Shown here in pieces: positions 25,047 to 33,211 of a DNA stretch of 64,000 bases. Position 1 is the first letter of the stretch; each line of letters starts with the position of its first letter. The stretch is from the NCBI GenBank assembly GCA_900472395.1, contig UCHV01000001.1, forward strand, positions 124,001 through 188,000. Reading direction: 5' to 3'. Source of the DNA: Hyphomicrobiales bacterium (lineage in GTDB: Bacteria > Pseudomonadota > Alphaproteobacteria > Rhizobiales > Rhizobiaceae). The position numbers and the translations under genes were made by a program. The notes below the pieces were generated by a model. The model had not been told where the DNA came from and did no database searches. It saw only the letters and a program-made list of their open reading frames with translations.

Positions 25047-26088
25047 TAGCAACAGCCTGAACAGGCAAATCATCTGGTCGACGACGATCGTCGCGTTCGT
25101 GTCGCTTTCCGTCATGTTCTTCGGCTGGCTGACATATTTCTACATCTGGGACTGGCTCTATCCAAACGAGATCGCTCCGGAAGGATGGGCGCCGACGGAT
25201 TTTCTCGTCCTTGGCATCAACGTCGCCATCGGCCAGGCAGTTGGCGCTTTTGTGGGTTGGAGACTTGCGCAGCGGCTGGTGAAGCCGCTTGTTGCCGTCA
25301 CGCAAGCAGCGCGAGCAATCGCCGAAGGCGATTTTGGTGGGCGTGCCACAAGTGAGGGCAGCTTCGGCGAAGCCGACAGGATGATCACGGATTTCAATCG
25401 GATGGCGGAGGAGCTGCAGCGCGCGGAGGCGGAACTGAAATACTCCAACTCCGCAATTGCGCATGAACTCAGAACGCCGTTAACGGTTTTGCGCGGGCGG
25501 ATACAGGGGCTTGCAGACGGGGTTTACGACCCGACGCGAGATACGTTTCTTGGCCTCATAAAACACGTCGATTCCCTCACGCGCATCGTCGAGGATCTCA
25601 GAACTCTATCACTTATGACAGCAGGTCGGATGGAACTTCACGTTTCCAGTTTCGATCTCGCAGAGGAGATTGCCGATCTCGTGACATCGATGAAGCCCGC
25701 GATGGCCGGGCAGAACATGGATGTCAGCCTTCAACTGGAGAACCTGAACGTGAACGCGGATCGATCGCGGCTGCGGCAGGCCGTCCTTGCCTTGATCGAT
25801 AATGCAACCCGATATGCGCCCGGTGCCAAAGTCAGCATCATCGTCAGCGGATCCTCCGGATGGGCAACGGTCACGGTTTCCGACAAAGGTCCGGGCATGT
25901 CCGCCGATGAAAGAGGAAAAGCGTTCGAACGCTTCTGGCGAGCCGACGATGCAAGGACACGGGCGAGGGGCGGTTCCGGTCTTGGATTGTCTGTCGTCAA
26001 GGCCATTGCAGAGGCCCATGGCGGCACTGCAGCGATCGGTGACAGTGATGTGGGGACAACAATCACCATAACGATACCGCAGGGATAA
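25030..26088 (+). CDS. sensor histidine kinase (BaeS-like)
   Basis: The start is uncertain: TTG at 25030 is used here (GGGG about 8 bases upstream, 352 aa), with GTG 25012 and TTG 25039 as alternatives; all overlap the regulator gene's end. Two membrane helices (about residues 15-40 and 60-85) flank a short periplasmic loop of roughly 20 residues. HAMP follows (RLVKPLVAVTQAARAIAEGDF), then HisKA with the phosphorylated His in AIAHELRTPLTVL, then HATPase_c with NATRYAPGA (N box), VSDKGPGMS (G1), FERFWRADD (F box) and GGSGLGLSVVKAI (G2). The tiny sensing loop suggests signals are sensed within the membrane or through a partner protein. It is co-translated with the response regulator. Confidence 0.9.
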   Translation: MATLASSNSLNRQIIWSTTIVAFVSLSVMFFGWLTYFYIWDWLYPNEIAPEGWAPTDFLVLGINVAIGQAVGAFVGWRLAQRLVKPLVAVTQAARAIAEGDFGGRATSEGSFGEADRMITDFNRMAEELQRAEAELKYSNSAIAHELRTPLTVLRGRIQGLADGVYDPTRDTFLGLIKHVDSLTRIVEDLRTLSLMTAGRMELHVSSFDLAEEIADLVTSMKPAMAGQNMDVSLQLENLNVNADRSRLRQAVLALIDNATRYAPGAKVSIIVSGSSGWATVTVSDKGPGMSADERGKAFERFWRADDARTRARGGSGLGLSVVKAIAEAHGGTAAIGDSDVGTTITITIPQG

Positions 26089-26189
26089 ATTGCACCGATG
26101 TTATGCGCCACGCTGAGCGACATCCGTTACTTCAGGGTGCGTCACGGTGGATGATCTCCGCATGAGCTATCAATCAAGCCTCGACGATA

Positions 26190-26211
26190 CCTCCATCAAA
26201 CCTCCATTTGC
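26190..26211 (-). promoter_or_regulatory. second 11-bp tandem repeat of the same type
   Basis: On the minus strand GCAAATGGAGG (26211-26201) is followed directly by TTTGATGGAGG (26200-26190), again an 11-base head-to-tail pair sharing the ATGGAGG core with the pair at 24270. It lies about 100 bases after the kinase gene and upstream of the lipoprotein gene. It is a candidate site for the same response regulator. Confidence 0.5.
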
Positions 26212-26259
26212 CTGCGCGATGTAGGTGCGAAAGTTATCGCGCTTTCATACGGAGGTTAC

Positions 26260-26370
26260 ATGGCCGACGCGGACGATTTCGGCATTCGGACTTCCGGTGA
26301 CATTCTTGATGGGGCGAACCCATTCGCGATCGGTGCCGGGTCGATTCCAGAAAGCCGATATGGTGAATAG
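26260..26370 (+). CDS. possible 36-aa leader peptide
   Basis: ATG at 26260 has a strong GGAGG (26251-26255) 4 bases upstream and opens 36 codons, ending in TAG at 26370, so it overlaps the start of the lipoprotein gene by 11 bases in another frame. The peptide is acidic and polar (begins MADADDFGIR), with no signal or membrane segment. The good ribosome site and overlap are consistent with a translated leader coupled to the lipoprotein gene, but chance is not excluded. Confidence 0.3.
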   Translation: MADADDFGIRTSGDILDGANPFAIGAGSIPESRYGE

Positions 26371-26710
26371 CCTTCATTCAACTCTCGTCTTACTTGCCGT
26401 CACTTTCGGCGTCAGCAGCTGTACTTCCGTGTCCGGCGAGAACGTCGCGGCAAGCCGGGTGGTCGAGAGCGATGCGAATAAAATCGCCCGCATCATCAGT
26501 GACCCGAAAGCCAAATCGCTCCCGCTTCCTTGGGCCAACACGGCGACCGGGTCGGCGGGCGTCATCAAGACTGTTTCGTCTTTGAACGAAGCATCAAGCT
26601 GCAGGTATTTTACAGGTAGCAGAACGACCTTGGAGGGCGCCGCACCCGCTGATGGTGTATTATGCCGAAGTTGGAACGGTCGGTGGGTCGCGCGGTTCGA
26701 ATCGCGTTGA
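26360..26710 (+). CDS. small lipoprotein with RT0821/Lpp0805-like surface domain
   Basis: The ATG at 26360 gives 116 aa with a lipoprotein signal (STLVLLAVTFGVSSC, Cys near residue 21). The C-terminal half has the pattern CRYFTGSRTT then DGVLCRSWNGRWV, resembling the short surface-antigen domain (RT0821/Lpp0805 type) found in many rhizobial and rickettsial envelope proteins, in which two Cys and a W flank a short sheet. The longer frame from 26225 has no signal sequence at its start and is rejected. It lies downstream of the two-component genes with a candidate response-regulator box in front, so it may be a member of the same envelope-stress response. Confidence 0.6.
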   Translation: MVNSLHSTLVLLAVTFGVSSCTSVSGENVAASRVVESDANKIARIISDPKAKSLPLPWANTATGSAGVIKTVSSLNEASSCRYFTGSRTTLEGAAPADGVLCRSWNGRWVARFESR

Positions 26711-27064
26711 TCATCAGGTTGCCCCGCGTGGTCTCCACACTCGCAGGCGCTTTCTCGTGTCCGTCTCTCGGCGATAAACATTTCCACCAACGTGGAGTGC
26801 CCTACACCAAAACTCCACAAAACCTCGGCGACCGCGCAACATTTGCAGCGTAACGGATCATCCGTCCGAGCCTTAAAGCTTGTCGGGAAACATCGCCGTA
26901 CCCAGTATTGGTGATGTTATCCCTGGACCCGCTGGTCTGCCCCGATTGGCGTCTAAGCATGATCAGCGGGCCGTCGCTGGGTCGAACCCCTCAGCGACGG
27001 CACCCTTTCAAATTCGCCTGCAAACAGCTTCCTGGTAAACTCCAGCCGTGGGCGTCAGCTTGTA
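26711..27064. other. intergenic region with one strong hairpin
   Basis: No gene is supported here. GCCGTCGCTG (26970-26979) and CAGCGACGGC (26992-27001) form a perfect 10-bp stem with a 12-base loop, about 65 bases from the end of the convergent GntR gene. It could serve as a terminator for both convergent units although no T-run follows. Confidence 0.4.
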
Positions 27065-27784
27065 TCAGCCTGCCGAATTGCCCGAGGTAAGCGAGATTTC
27101 TTTTGAATAGTTTTCACGCAGGAAGTTGACGAAATTCTCCTGGAACTGGCGGGTGTGTTGATGAGCCAGTTCGTCGGCCAATTCGACATTCCTGTCGCGG
27201 ATGGCATCCAGCATCAGCTGATGCTCATCAGTCAGGAGATATCCCTCATGGCCGCGCTCGAGATATTCGAAGTGCAGGTGAAGCATCCTCTGCCCTTGGG
27301 AAAGCAGCTTCTCGTAGAATGATGTCATGAACGGGTTCTTGCCCGCATATGCAACGGCCATGTGGAACGCCTTGTTCGCCTCCGACATGCTCAGATGGTT
27401 TCCGGTCTTGACCGCCGCCTCGAATGCCTTCTGGCGCTTTGCGATGATCTTCAGATCTGCTTCGGTGCGAAGAGCGGCGGCAAGCCGCGTGTTCATGCGT
27501 TGGGCAATATCCAGCGCCTCGACATATTTGGGGAATGTGGCCACCTCGATCGGAGCGACGATTGTGCTTCGGTTTGAGAGCATGACGACAAGATCGTCCG
27601 CGGCAAGCCTGATCAGCGCTTCGCGAACCGGCGATCTCGACATGTCGAAACGCTCGGCCAAAGTTGTCTCGTCCAGAAGCTGGCCGGGAGGCATGGTGAG
27701 GGCAAGTATCTCGTTTCGAAGCGTGTCGTAGACGCTTTTCCAGCCTGTACCCCGCGCTCGCTTCAGTTCCGGTTCATCAGACAC
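27065..27784 (-). CDS. GntR-family regulator, FCD subfamily (hydroxyproline-cluster repressor candidate)
   Basis: This 239-aa protein has an N-terminal winged helix with recognition helix SRSPVREAL (residues 49-57) and an FCD effector domain whose metal-site His residues are visible in KAFHMAVAY, TDEHQLMLD and LAHQHTRQF. It is divergent from the DapA-family deaminase gene. GntR repressors control hydroxyproline catabolic operons in rhizobia, which fits the genes that follow. Two TGTCGACA palindromes (27861 and 27890) sit in the divergent promoter region. It has a paralogue at 53805-54542 with nearly the same recognition helix (SRSPIREAL), so the two may bind the same sites. Confidence 0.92.
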   Translation of the reverse strand: MSDEPELKRARGTGWKSVYDTLRNEILALTMPPGQLLDETTLAERFDMSRSPVREALIRLAADDLVVMLSNRSTIVAPIEVATFPKYVEALDIAQRMNTRLAAALRTEADLKIIAKRQKAFEAAVKTGNHLSMSEANKAFHMAVAYAGKNPFMTSFYEKLLSQGQRMLHLHFEYLERGHEGYLLTDEHQLMLDAIRDRNVELADELAHQHTRQFQENFVNFLRENYSKEISLTSGNSAG

Positions 27785-28208
27785 TTAGGCCCCTTTCGAT
27801 CAATTCCCCGCATCCCGCAGAGAGATGCCGTGCAGGCAATGTAAATTTTGCGCTTGACTTTGTCGACACGTAGTTGACATAAATTAACGTGTCGACACAG
27901 AGACGACAATTGAATTTGATGGAAAGCCGGCAAAAGTGACCGCGCTTTTTCGTGCAAATCGATGCCAGATGCTTTTCGTTTGCTTGCCGATGCCGTGGAG
28001 GTGGTTTCGGTGACAAGGAGGGAACGGGGACGACAGACTTGTCAGCTCGTTCGCAAATACACGCCTTGGGCATGACCCCAGGGCCGGCGAAACCAGGCAA
28101 ATACCCAGAGAGCCTGACGCCCAGACGGATTTTACGCATGCCTTGAAGCAGGTCGCGAATGTCCTGCCGTGCAGTGACAGCCATTACATCGACTACTGGA
28201 GGTTCCCG
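27785..28208. other. divergent promoter region of the hydroxyproline cluster
   Basis: Between the GntR and deaminase starts there are 424 bases. The part near the regulator holds TTGACT (27855-27860) about 17 bases before an A/T-rich stretch, overlapped by the large operator dyad. The part from 27900 to 28200 looks like a long untranslated leader; no reading frame in it with a credible ribosome site was found. Confidence 0.5.
27861..27897. promoter_or_regulatory. 11-bp inverted repeat, candidate GntR operator
   Basis: TGTCGACACGT (27861-27871) and ACGTGTCGACA (27887-27897) are exact reverse complements separated by 15 bases; each arm itself contains the palindrome TGTCGACA. The centre-to-centre distance of the two palindromes is 29 bases. 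It overlaps the probable promoter of the deaminase operon, as expected for a repressor site. GntR/FCD proteins bind short palindromes of this kind. Confidence 0.7.
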
Positions 28209-29087
28209 ATGAAACTTACCGGCGTTATGCCCGCCCTCGTTACCCCGTTCGACGCTCAGAACCGGATCGATTTCAATGCCTTCGAAAAACATCTGACAGC
28301 GCTGCGCGCCGCCGGAGTAACCGGCTGGGTTCCGATGGGTTCGACCGGCGAATATTTTTCGATGTCCAACGACGAGCGGGACGAAGTCCTCAAATTCGTC
28401 AAGGATTTTGCAAATGACGACGAAATTCTGATTGCCGGAACGAACGCACCGGCAAGCCGCGAAGTCATTGAAAACACCTTGCGCGCCAAGGAAATCGGTT
28501 ATGATACCGTTCTTCTCGCGACGCCGTTCTACACACGCCCGACACAGGAAGAGCTGCTTGCGCATTACCGCGCGGTGATCGATGCGGCGGATGTCAATCT
28601 CGTTCTTTACAACTATCCGCCGAAGGATGGCGTCGAGATTTCCTTCGAACTCATGGACGCGCTTGCCGACGATCCGCGTGTTATCGGCATCAAGGAAAGT
28701 TCAGGCATCCTGCAGCGCGCTGTCGATATCCATGCTCGCTACAAGGGGCGTATCGACCTCGTTTCGGGTTCCGACGATATCGCGCTCGATTTCATGTTCT
28801 GGGGTGCAGATTCATGGATCTGCGGTCCGGCCAACTGCATGGCGAAGGCTTGCGTCGATCTCGACCGAACATTCCGTTCCGGCGATCTGGTCAAAGCCAA
28901 GGAAAAGATGACCGTGCTTTATCGGGCGATGAACATTCTCGAAAGCGGCAAGTTCGTCCAGAAAATCAAGTACGGATGCGAACTGCAGGGAGTGTCGGTC
29001 GGTGTGTGCCGTGCGCCGCTTGGTGAACTGACCGCCGATGAAAAGGCCGAGTTCAGAGCAGCGATGGAGCCGATCCTCAATTGGTAA
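28209..29087 (+). CDS. DapA-family lyase/deaminase, candidate pyrroline-4-hydroxy-2-carboxylate deaminase
   Basis: ATG at 28209 follows GGAGG by 6 bases and gives 292 aa; an in-frame extension to 28143 is not needed. The class I aldolase barrel shows PMGSTGEYFSM (substrate loop, residues 41-51), LYNYPPKDG with the catalytic Tyr, and VIGIKESSG with the Schiff-base Lys. In the known hydroxyproline route a DapA homologue (HypD) deaminates pyrroline-4-hydroxy-2-carboxylate to 2-oxoglutarate semialdehyde. The next genes supply the preceding dehydrogenase and epimerase and the following aldehyde dehydrogenase, so that function is the best fit. A lysine-biosynthetic DapA is unlikely because of the catabolic setting. 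Confidence 0.82.
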   Translation: MKLTGVMPALVTPFDAQNRIDFNAFEKHLTALRAAGVTGWVPMGSTGEYFSMSNDERDEVLKFVKDFANDDEILIAGTNAPASREVIENTLRAKEIGYDTVLLATPFYTRPTQEELLAHYRAVIDAADVNLVLYNYPPKDGVEISFELMDALADDPRVIGIKESSGILQRAVDIHARYKGRIDLVSGSDDIALDFMFWGADSWICGPANCMAKACVDLDRTFRSGDLVKAKEKMTVLYRAMNILESGKFVQKIKYGCELQGVSVGVCRAPLGELTADEKAEFRAAMEPILNW

Positions 29088-29145
29088 AATCAGCGGGGCG
29101 ATCGCTTGTGTCGCCCCCACCAATCCTTCGTTCATGAGGTCAGCC

Positions 29146-30384
29146 GTGTCGCCCATCGTTATCGTCGGAGCCGGGATCATCGGCACTACCTTAGCCTACG
29201 CGCTGCAGCGACGTGGCGAAAATGTCATCTTGCTCGACAGCGATACGCCAGGAAAAGGCGCTTCCTACGGGAACATGGCCAGCATAGCGGTGACGGAATT
29301 CATGCCGGCTTCCCGCCCCGGCATATGGGCTCAGATGCCGAAGTGGTTGCTCGATCCGGAAGGTCCGGTCCGCATCCAGCCCGGTTATCTGCCAAGGCTT
29401 ATGCCGTGGTTCCTGCGTTTTCTGCTCGCCAGCAGACCATCCAGGTTGCGTGAACTCGAAGCAGCCGGTGCGGTTCTGTGCAAACGCGTCTATGAGGATC
29501 TGGACGCGCTTTTGAAGGAGACAGCGCTTGAGCACATGATTGGCGCCGAGGGATGCCTCAGCCTTTATACGGACGACACCGAATTTCGTGCCGACCGCGA
29601 ACACATCGAAATTCTGGAGCGTTTCGGCTTCCGGCACGAAATTCTGGATGGAAAGGCCATTCGTGAACTCGAACCCAGTCTGACCACCGCGATCGGCAAG
29701 GCAGTTCTATTCCCCGATAATCGCTCGATTTCCGACCCTTACCGGCTTGTATTGGCTCTTTCGGAAAAATTTCTCGCGCTGGGCGGGCAGTTGCGCCAAG
29801 GCACGGTTGCCGGTTTCGTTCACAATGGTTCGTCCGTTTCCGAAATTCGGCTTTCCGACGGTCGTGCCATTGCGGCCAGCAAGATCGTTCTTGCCGCCGG
29901 AGCGTTTACGGGTCGCCTGTCGGCAATGCTGGGGGAGCCTATTCCTCTTGAAACGGAACGTGGTTACCACACGCAGATCATGGCTCCCGGCATTACCATG
30001 AGGCATTCGATCATCTGGCCGGCCCGAGCGTTCATGGTCACACCCACAGCCGGCGGCATACGTGTCGGCGGCACGGTGGAAATGGCCGGTCTTGATGCTC
30101 CTCCGAACTATCGGCGCGCAAAGGTTCTGGTCAAGCGCGCGAAGGAAGCGCTGCCTGCCCTCCATGTCGAGCAGGTTTCCGAATGGATGGGCCACCGGCC
30201 CGCTCTGCCCGATACCGTGCCGGTCATGGGGCCTTCGGCAAACTACGATAATCTCTGGTACTCGACAGGTCACGGCCATCTCGGGCTCACCTACGGCGCA
30301 ACTTCGGCCCGCCTGATGGCCGATCTTGTCACTGGACGCCAACCGCCGGTCGATATGAAACCATACCGCGTCGATCGCTTTTGA
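29146..30384 (+). CDS. FAD-dependent D-amino-acid dehydrogenase (DadA family), candidate D-hydroxyproline dehydrogenase
   Basis: GTG at 29146 is chosen because GAGGT (29135-29139) lies 6 bases before it and the FAD motif IVIVGAGIIGTTLAYALQRR then begins at residue 3; an ATG at 29134 has no ribosome site. The product has 412 aa, the family length, with GKGASYGNMASI in the FAD-contact region, WMGHRPALPDTVPVMG near residue 355 and GHGHLGLTYGATSA near the C-terminus. In hydroxyproline breakdown HypO oxidises cis-4-hydroxy-D-proline to the pyrroline. A small hairpin (29095-29117) separates it from the deaminase gene. A paralogue is encoded at 51318-52559. Confidence 0.85.
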   Translation: MSPIVIVGAGIIGTTLAYALQRRGENVILLDSDTPGKGASYGNMASIAVTEFMPASRPGIWAQMPKWLLDPEGPVRIQPGYLPRLMPWFLRFLLASRPSRLRELEAAGAVLCKRVYEDLDALLKETALEHMIGAEGCLSLYTDDTEFRADREHIEILERFGFRHEILDGKAIRELEPSLTTAIGKAVLFPDNRSISDPYRLVLALSEKFLALGGQLRQGTVAGFVHNGSSVSEIRLSDGRAIAASKIVLAAGAFTGRLSAMLGEPIPLETERGYHTQIMAPGITMRHSIIWPARAFMVTPTAGGIRVGGTVEMAGLDAPPNYRRAKVLVKRAKEALPALHVEQVSEWMGHRPALPDTVPVMGPSANYDNLWYSTGHGHLGLTYGATSARLMADLVTGRQPPVDMKPYRVDRF

Positions 30385-30419
30385 ACGAAGGCTCGATGCC
30401 TGCAACTTGAGGACGGACC

Positions 30420-31898
30420 ATGCCAAACCAACTCTATATCGACGGACAGTGGGTAAAGCCGGTCAAGGGCGGACATATCGACGTCATCGATCCCGCAACC
30501 GAAGAGGTTTTCGACACCATCGCGGCCGCAACCGCTGAAGATGTCGACCTTGCGGTCAAGGCAGCGCGTCGAGCCTTCGATAAAGGCGGATGGCCCCAGC
30601 TCACGGGTGCAAAACGAGCCGCGTATCTACGCGCTTTGGCTGACGGTATCCGCGCAAGGCAAGGTGCCATCGCTCGCCTTGAAGTGCTGGACAACGGCAA
30701 GCCTTTCCCGGAGGCAGATTGGGACATTGCCGATGCGGCAGGTTGTTTCGATTATTATGCCGGGCTTGCCGAGCAGATGGATCAAAATACGGGCGAGGAA
30801 ATCGCCCTTTCCGACGGCAGGTTCACCTCAAAGGCCGTCAAGGAGCCGGTCGGCGTGGCCGGAGCCATCGTTCCCTGGAACTACCCGCTCCTGATGGCGT
30901 CATGGAAAGTCGCGCCGGCACTTGCCGCGGGTTGTACCGTTGTCCTCAAGCCGTCCGAAGTGACTTCCCTGACGGCGCTGGAGCTTGCGGCGATCGCACA
31001 CGATGCCAAGCTTCCGGCGGGTGTCCTGAATATCGTTACCGGCCTTGGCGGAGAGGCGGGCCAGGCAATCATCGAACATCCGGATGTGGACAAGCTGGCT
31101 TTCACCGGGTCCGGCGCGGTCGGTTCTAAAATCATGGCCACTGCCGCCCGAGACATCAAGCGCGTCAGCCTTGAGCTTGGCGGCAAATCGCCGTTCGTGG
31201 TCTTTGACGATGCGGATATCGATCAGGCCGTCGAATGGATCATGTTCGGCATTTTCTGGAACCAGGGCCAGGTTTGCTCGGCAACGTCACGGGTGCTCGT
31301 GCAGCAGGGCATTTACGACAAGCTGCTGAAACGTCTGGTCGAGGAAACGAAAAAAATCACCATCGGCAGCGGGCTGCAAGACGGGGTCCTGCTCGGGCCT
31401 CTGGTCTCGAAACGGCAATATGATCAGGTTCGGGGCGCGATTTCGGCTGCGGTCCAAGCGGGTGCCACCATCGCCTGCGGCGGCGAGCGTCCGAGCGGTT
31501 TTCACAAGGGGTATTATATCCAGCCGACCGTTTTGACGAACGTGTCGGTGGAAAGCGCCGCCTGGCGGGAGGAAATCTTCGGCCCGGTCGTCTGCGTACG
31601 GTCGTTTGAAACCGAGAAGGAAGCCGTAGAATTGGCAAACGATTCACGCTTCGGTCTGGCCGCGGCCGTGATGTCGAAGGACGATGAGCGAGCCGAGCGT
31701 GTTGCTGCCGCGTTCCGCGCCGGTATCGTCTGGATAAATTGCTCGCAGCCGACTTTCACGGAAGCGCCGTGGGGCGGCTACAAACAATCCGGAATCGGGC
31801 GCGAACTGGGGCGATGGGGTCTCGAAAACTATCTCGAAACCAAGCAGATCACACGGTTCGCCAGCGATGAGCCGTGGGGCTGGTATATCAAAAGCTGA
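30420..31898 (+). CDS. NAD(P)-dependent aldehyde dehydrogenase, candidate 2-oxoglutarate-semialdehyde dehydrogenase
   Basis: This 492-aa protein has full family length: IVPWNYPLLMASWKVAPALA (residues 150-169), cofactor loop FTGSGAVGSKI, general base Glu252 in LELGGKSP, nucleophile Cys286 in NQGQVCSATSR, and EIFGPVVCV. Overall it resembles the betaine-aldehyde dehydrogenase branch more than the classical KgsDH branch, which leaves the substrate open. In the hydroxyproline pathway the last step oxidises 2-oxoglutarate semialdehyde to 2-oxoglutarate, and this gene sits in the right place for it. An alternative is oxidation of a betaine-type aldehyde. Confidence 0.82.
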   Translation: MPNQLYIDGQWVKPVKGGHIDVIDPATEEVFDTIAAATAEDVDLAVKAARRAFDKGGWPQLTGAKRAAYLRALADGIRARQGAIARLEVLDNGKPFPEADWDIADAAGCFDYYAGLAEQMDQNTGEEIALSDGRFTSKAVKEPVGVAGAIVPWNYPLLMASWKVAPALAAGCTVVLKPSEVTSLTALELAAIAHDAKLPAGVLNIVTGLGGEAGQAIIEHPDVDKLAFTGSGAVGSKIMATAARDIKRVSLELGGKSPFVVFDDADIDQAVEWIMFGIFWNQGQVCSATSRVLVQQGIYDKLLKRLVEETKKITIGSGLQDGVLLGPLVSKRQYDQVRGAISAAVQAGATIACGGERPSGFHKGYYIQPTVLTNVSVESAAWREEIFGPVVCVRSFETEKEAVELANDSRFGLAAAVMSKDDERAERVAAAFRAGIVWINCSQPTFTEAPWGGYKQSGIGRELGRWGLENYLETKQITRFASDEPWGWYIKS

Positions 31899-31989
31899 GG
31901 ATTTCGGCCTTTGCCTTTACACATATCCTGAGGACAGGCAGCCGCGATGAGATCGCGTCCACTGCCTGAATGGGAGGAGGGGAATAGGT

Positions 31990-33024
31990 ATGCGCTTTAA
32001 AAAGGTACTTTCGGTCGTCGAATGCCACGCTGAAGGAGAGAGCGGCAAGGTTATCGTCGGCGGTGTCGGTCAGGTTCCCGGCAAGACCATGTTCGACAAG
32101 AAACTGCACCTGGAAGCTCACATGGACGACATCCGCAAGATGGTGCTGTTCGAGCCGAGAGGTGCCGTTTGGCACAACGCTAACATCGTTCTGCCGTCCA
32201 ATCATCCCGAAGCGGATATGGGCTACGTCATCCTTGAGACGACGGAATATCCTGCCATGTCCGGCTCGAACACGATGTGCGTTGCCACCGTCCTTCTGGA
32301 AACCGGCATCGTGCCGATGCAGGAGCCGGTGACGCACCTAACGCTCGAAGCGCCGGCCGGGCTGATCAAGGTTCGTTGCGAATGCAAGGACGGCAAGGTG
32401 ACGAGCGTTCGCCTCGTGAACCAGCCTGCTTTCTGCTACCATATCGGCCGCACCATCGAGGTGTCTGGTCTTGGCGCTGTCGGCGTCGATATCGTTTACG
32501 GTGGCATGACCTATGTCATGGTCGATGCCGCGGAGTTGGGCTTTTCGATAGACCCGTCCGAGGCGCGTGAACTCTGCGAGATCGGCCAGAAACTGAAGCT
32601 TGCGGCTGTCGAGCAACTTGAGGTCAGCCATCCCGAAAATCCGGCCATACCAGGAATAACCAACACTGAATTCATGGGACCCTTGCGGAGGGAAAACGGC
32701 CAGCTGCTTTCCCGAAATTGCGTCGTCGTATCGCCGGGACGTTGTGACCGGTCGCCGTGTGGCACAGGTTCTTCGGCACGTCTGGCTCTGCTCCACGCCA
32801 AGGGGCTGATCAGCCCGGGCGAGACGCTCATCCACGAATCGATAACCGGCAGCAAGTTCACCTGCAGCATAGACGGGCTGGCCAAGGTCGGGAAATACGA
32901 CGCGGTCGTTCCCGCTATCGCCGGTCAGGCATGGATCACCGGTTTCCATCAGATGGGGATGGATCCCACCGATCCTTATCCCGAAGGTTTCACCGTCGCA
33001 GATACCTGGATGTCGGTCGTATAA
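31990..33024 (+). CDS. proline racemase superfamily, candidate 4-hydroxyproline 2-epimerase (Ser/Cys type)
   Basis: This 344-aa protein has the normal length and symmetrical two-lobe fold of the family. The first catalytic position reads MSGSNTMC, with Ser91 where proline racemase has Cys and Ser93 where it has His (MCGH). The second is intact: CDRSPCGTGSSA with Cys257. Ser/Cys pairs are known in the superfamily and go with hydroxyproline epimerases. The reaction would convert trans-4-hydroxy-L-proline to cis-4-hydroxy-D-proline, the substrate of the dehydrogenase encoded two genes upstream. A paralogue of the same length with the same Ser/Cys pair is encoded at 37672. GGAGGAGGGG precedes the start. 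Confidence 0.87.
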   Translation: MRFKKVLSVVECHAEGESGKVIVGGVGQVPGKTMFDKKLHLEAHMDDIRKMVLFEPRGAVWHNANIVLPSNHPEADMGYVILETTEYPAMSGSNTMCVATVLLETGIVPMQEPVTHLTLEAPAGLIKVRCECKDGKVTSVRLVNQPAFCYHIGRTIEVSGLGAVGVDIVYGGMTYVMVDAAELGFSIDPSEARELCEIGQKLKLAAVEQLEVSHPENPAIPGITNTEFMGPLRRENGQLLSRNCVVVSPGRCDRSPCGTGSSARLALLHAKGLISPGETLIHESITGSKFTCSIDGLAKVGKYDAVVPAIAGQAWITGFHQMGMDPTDPYPEGFTVADTWMSVV

Positions 33025-33053
33025 CGACTGTCGGGACACTGAGAAATCAAGGC

Positions 33054-33094
33054 GTCGTCAGCCACTTACATTCATTTATTGCTTGGCTGACGAC
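33054..33094 (+). terminator. hairpin after epimerase gene
   Basis: GTCGTCAGCCA (33054-33064) pairs with TGGCTGACGAC (33084-33094), an 11-bp perfect stem with a 19-base loop, 30 bases after the epimerase stop. A run of six T lies about 17 bases further on, so it may be a weak terminator or an mRNA-stabilising stem. Confidence 0.45.
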
Positions 33095-33166
33095 ATTGAA
33101 ATGAAAGGCATTTTTTGCAGTTTGCACGGTGCCGGAGATTAACAAATACCGAACGCCTATTGACAT

Positions 33167-33211
33167 TGTCGACATTAGAACGACTATGGGTTTCGTCGAC
33201 ATTAGAACGAC
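33167..33211. promoter_or_regulatory. 17-bp direct repeat with TGTCGACA core, candidate GntR sites
   Basis: GTCGACATTAGAACGAC occurs at 33168-33184 and again at 33195-33211, start to start 27 bases. The first copy is part of an exact TGTCGACA; the second reads CGTCGACA. TTGACA (33160-33165) just before the first copy could be a -35 element. It lies about 250 bases upstream of the binding-protein gene and shares the palindrome with the operator at 27861. Confidence 0.6.

Noticed and set aside
26680..26715. T-arm-like GGTTCGAATC, suggesting a tRNA
   Set aside because: It lies inside the last codons of the lipoprotein gene and no anticodon arm, acceptor stem or D arm can be folded around it.
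26711..27064. possible small gene in the gap before the first GntR gene
   Set aside because: A 63-codon plus-strand frame starts inside the lipoprotein gene, lacks a ribosome site and shows no signal, helix or domain.
27952..28146. 64-codon plus-strand frame and a longer minus-strand frame in the leader of the deaminase gene
   Set aside because: No Shine-Dalgarno sequence, no recognisable similarity, and composition unlike neighbouring genes.
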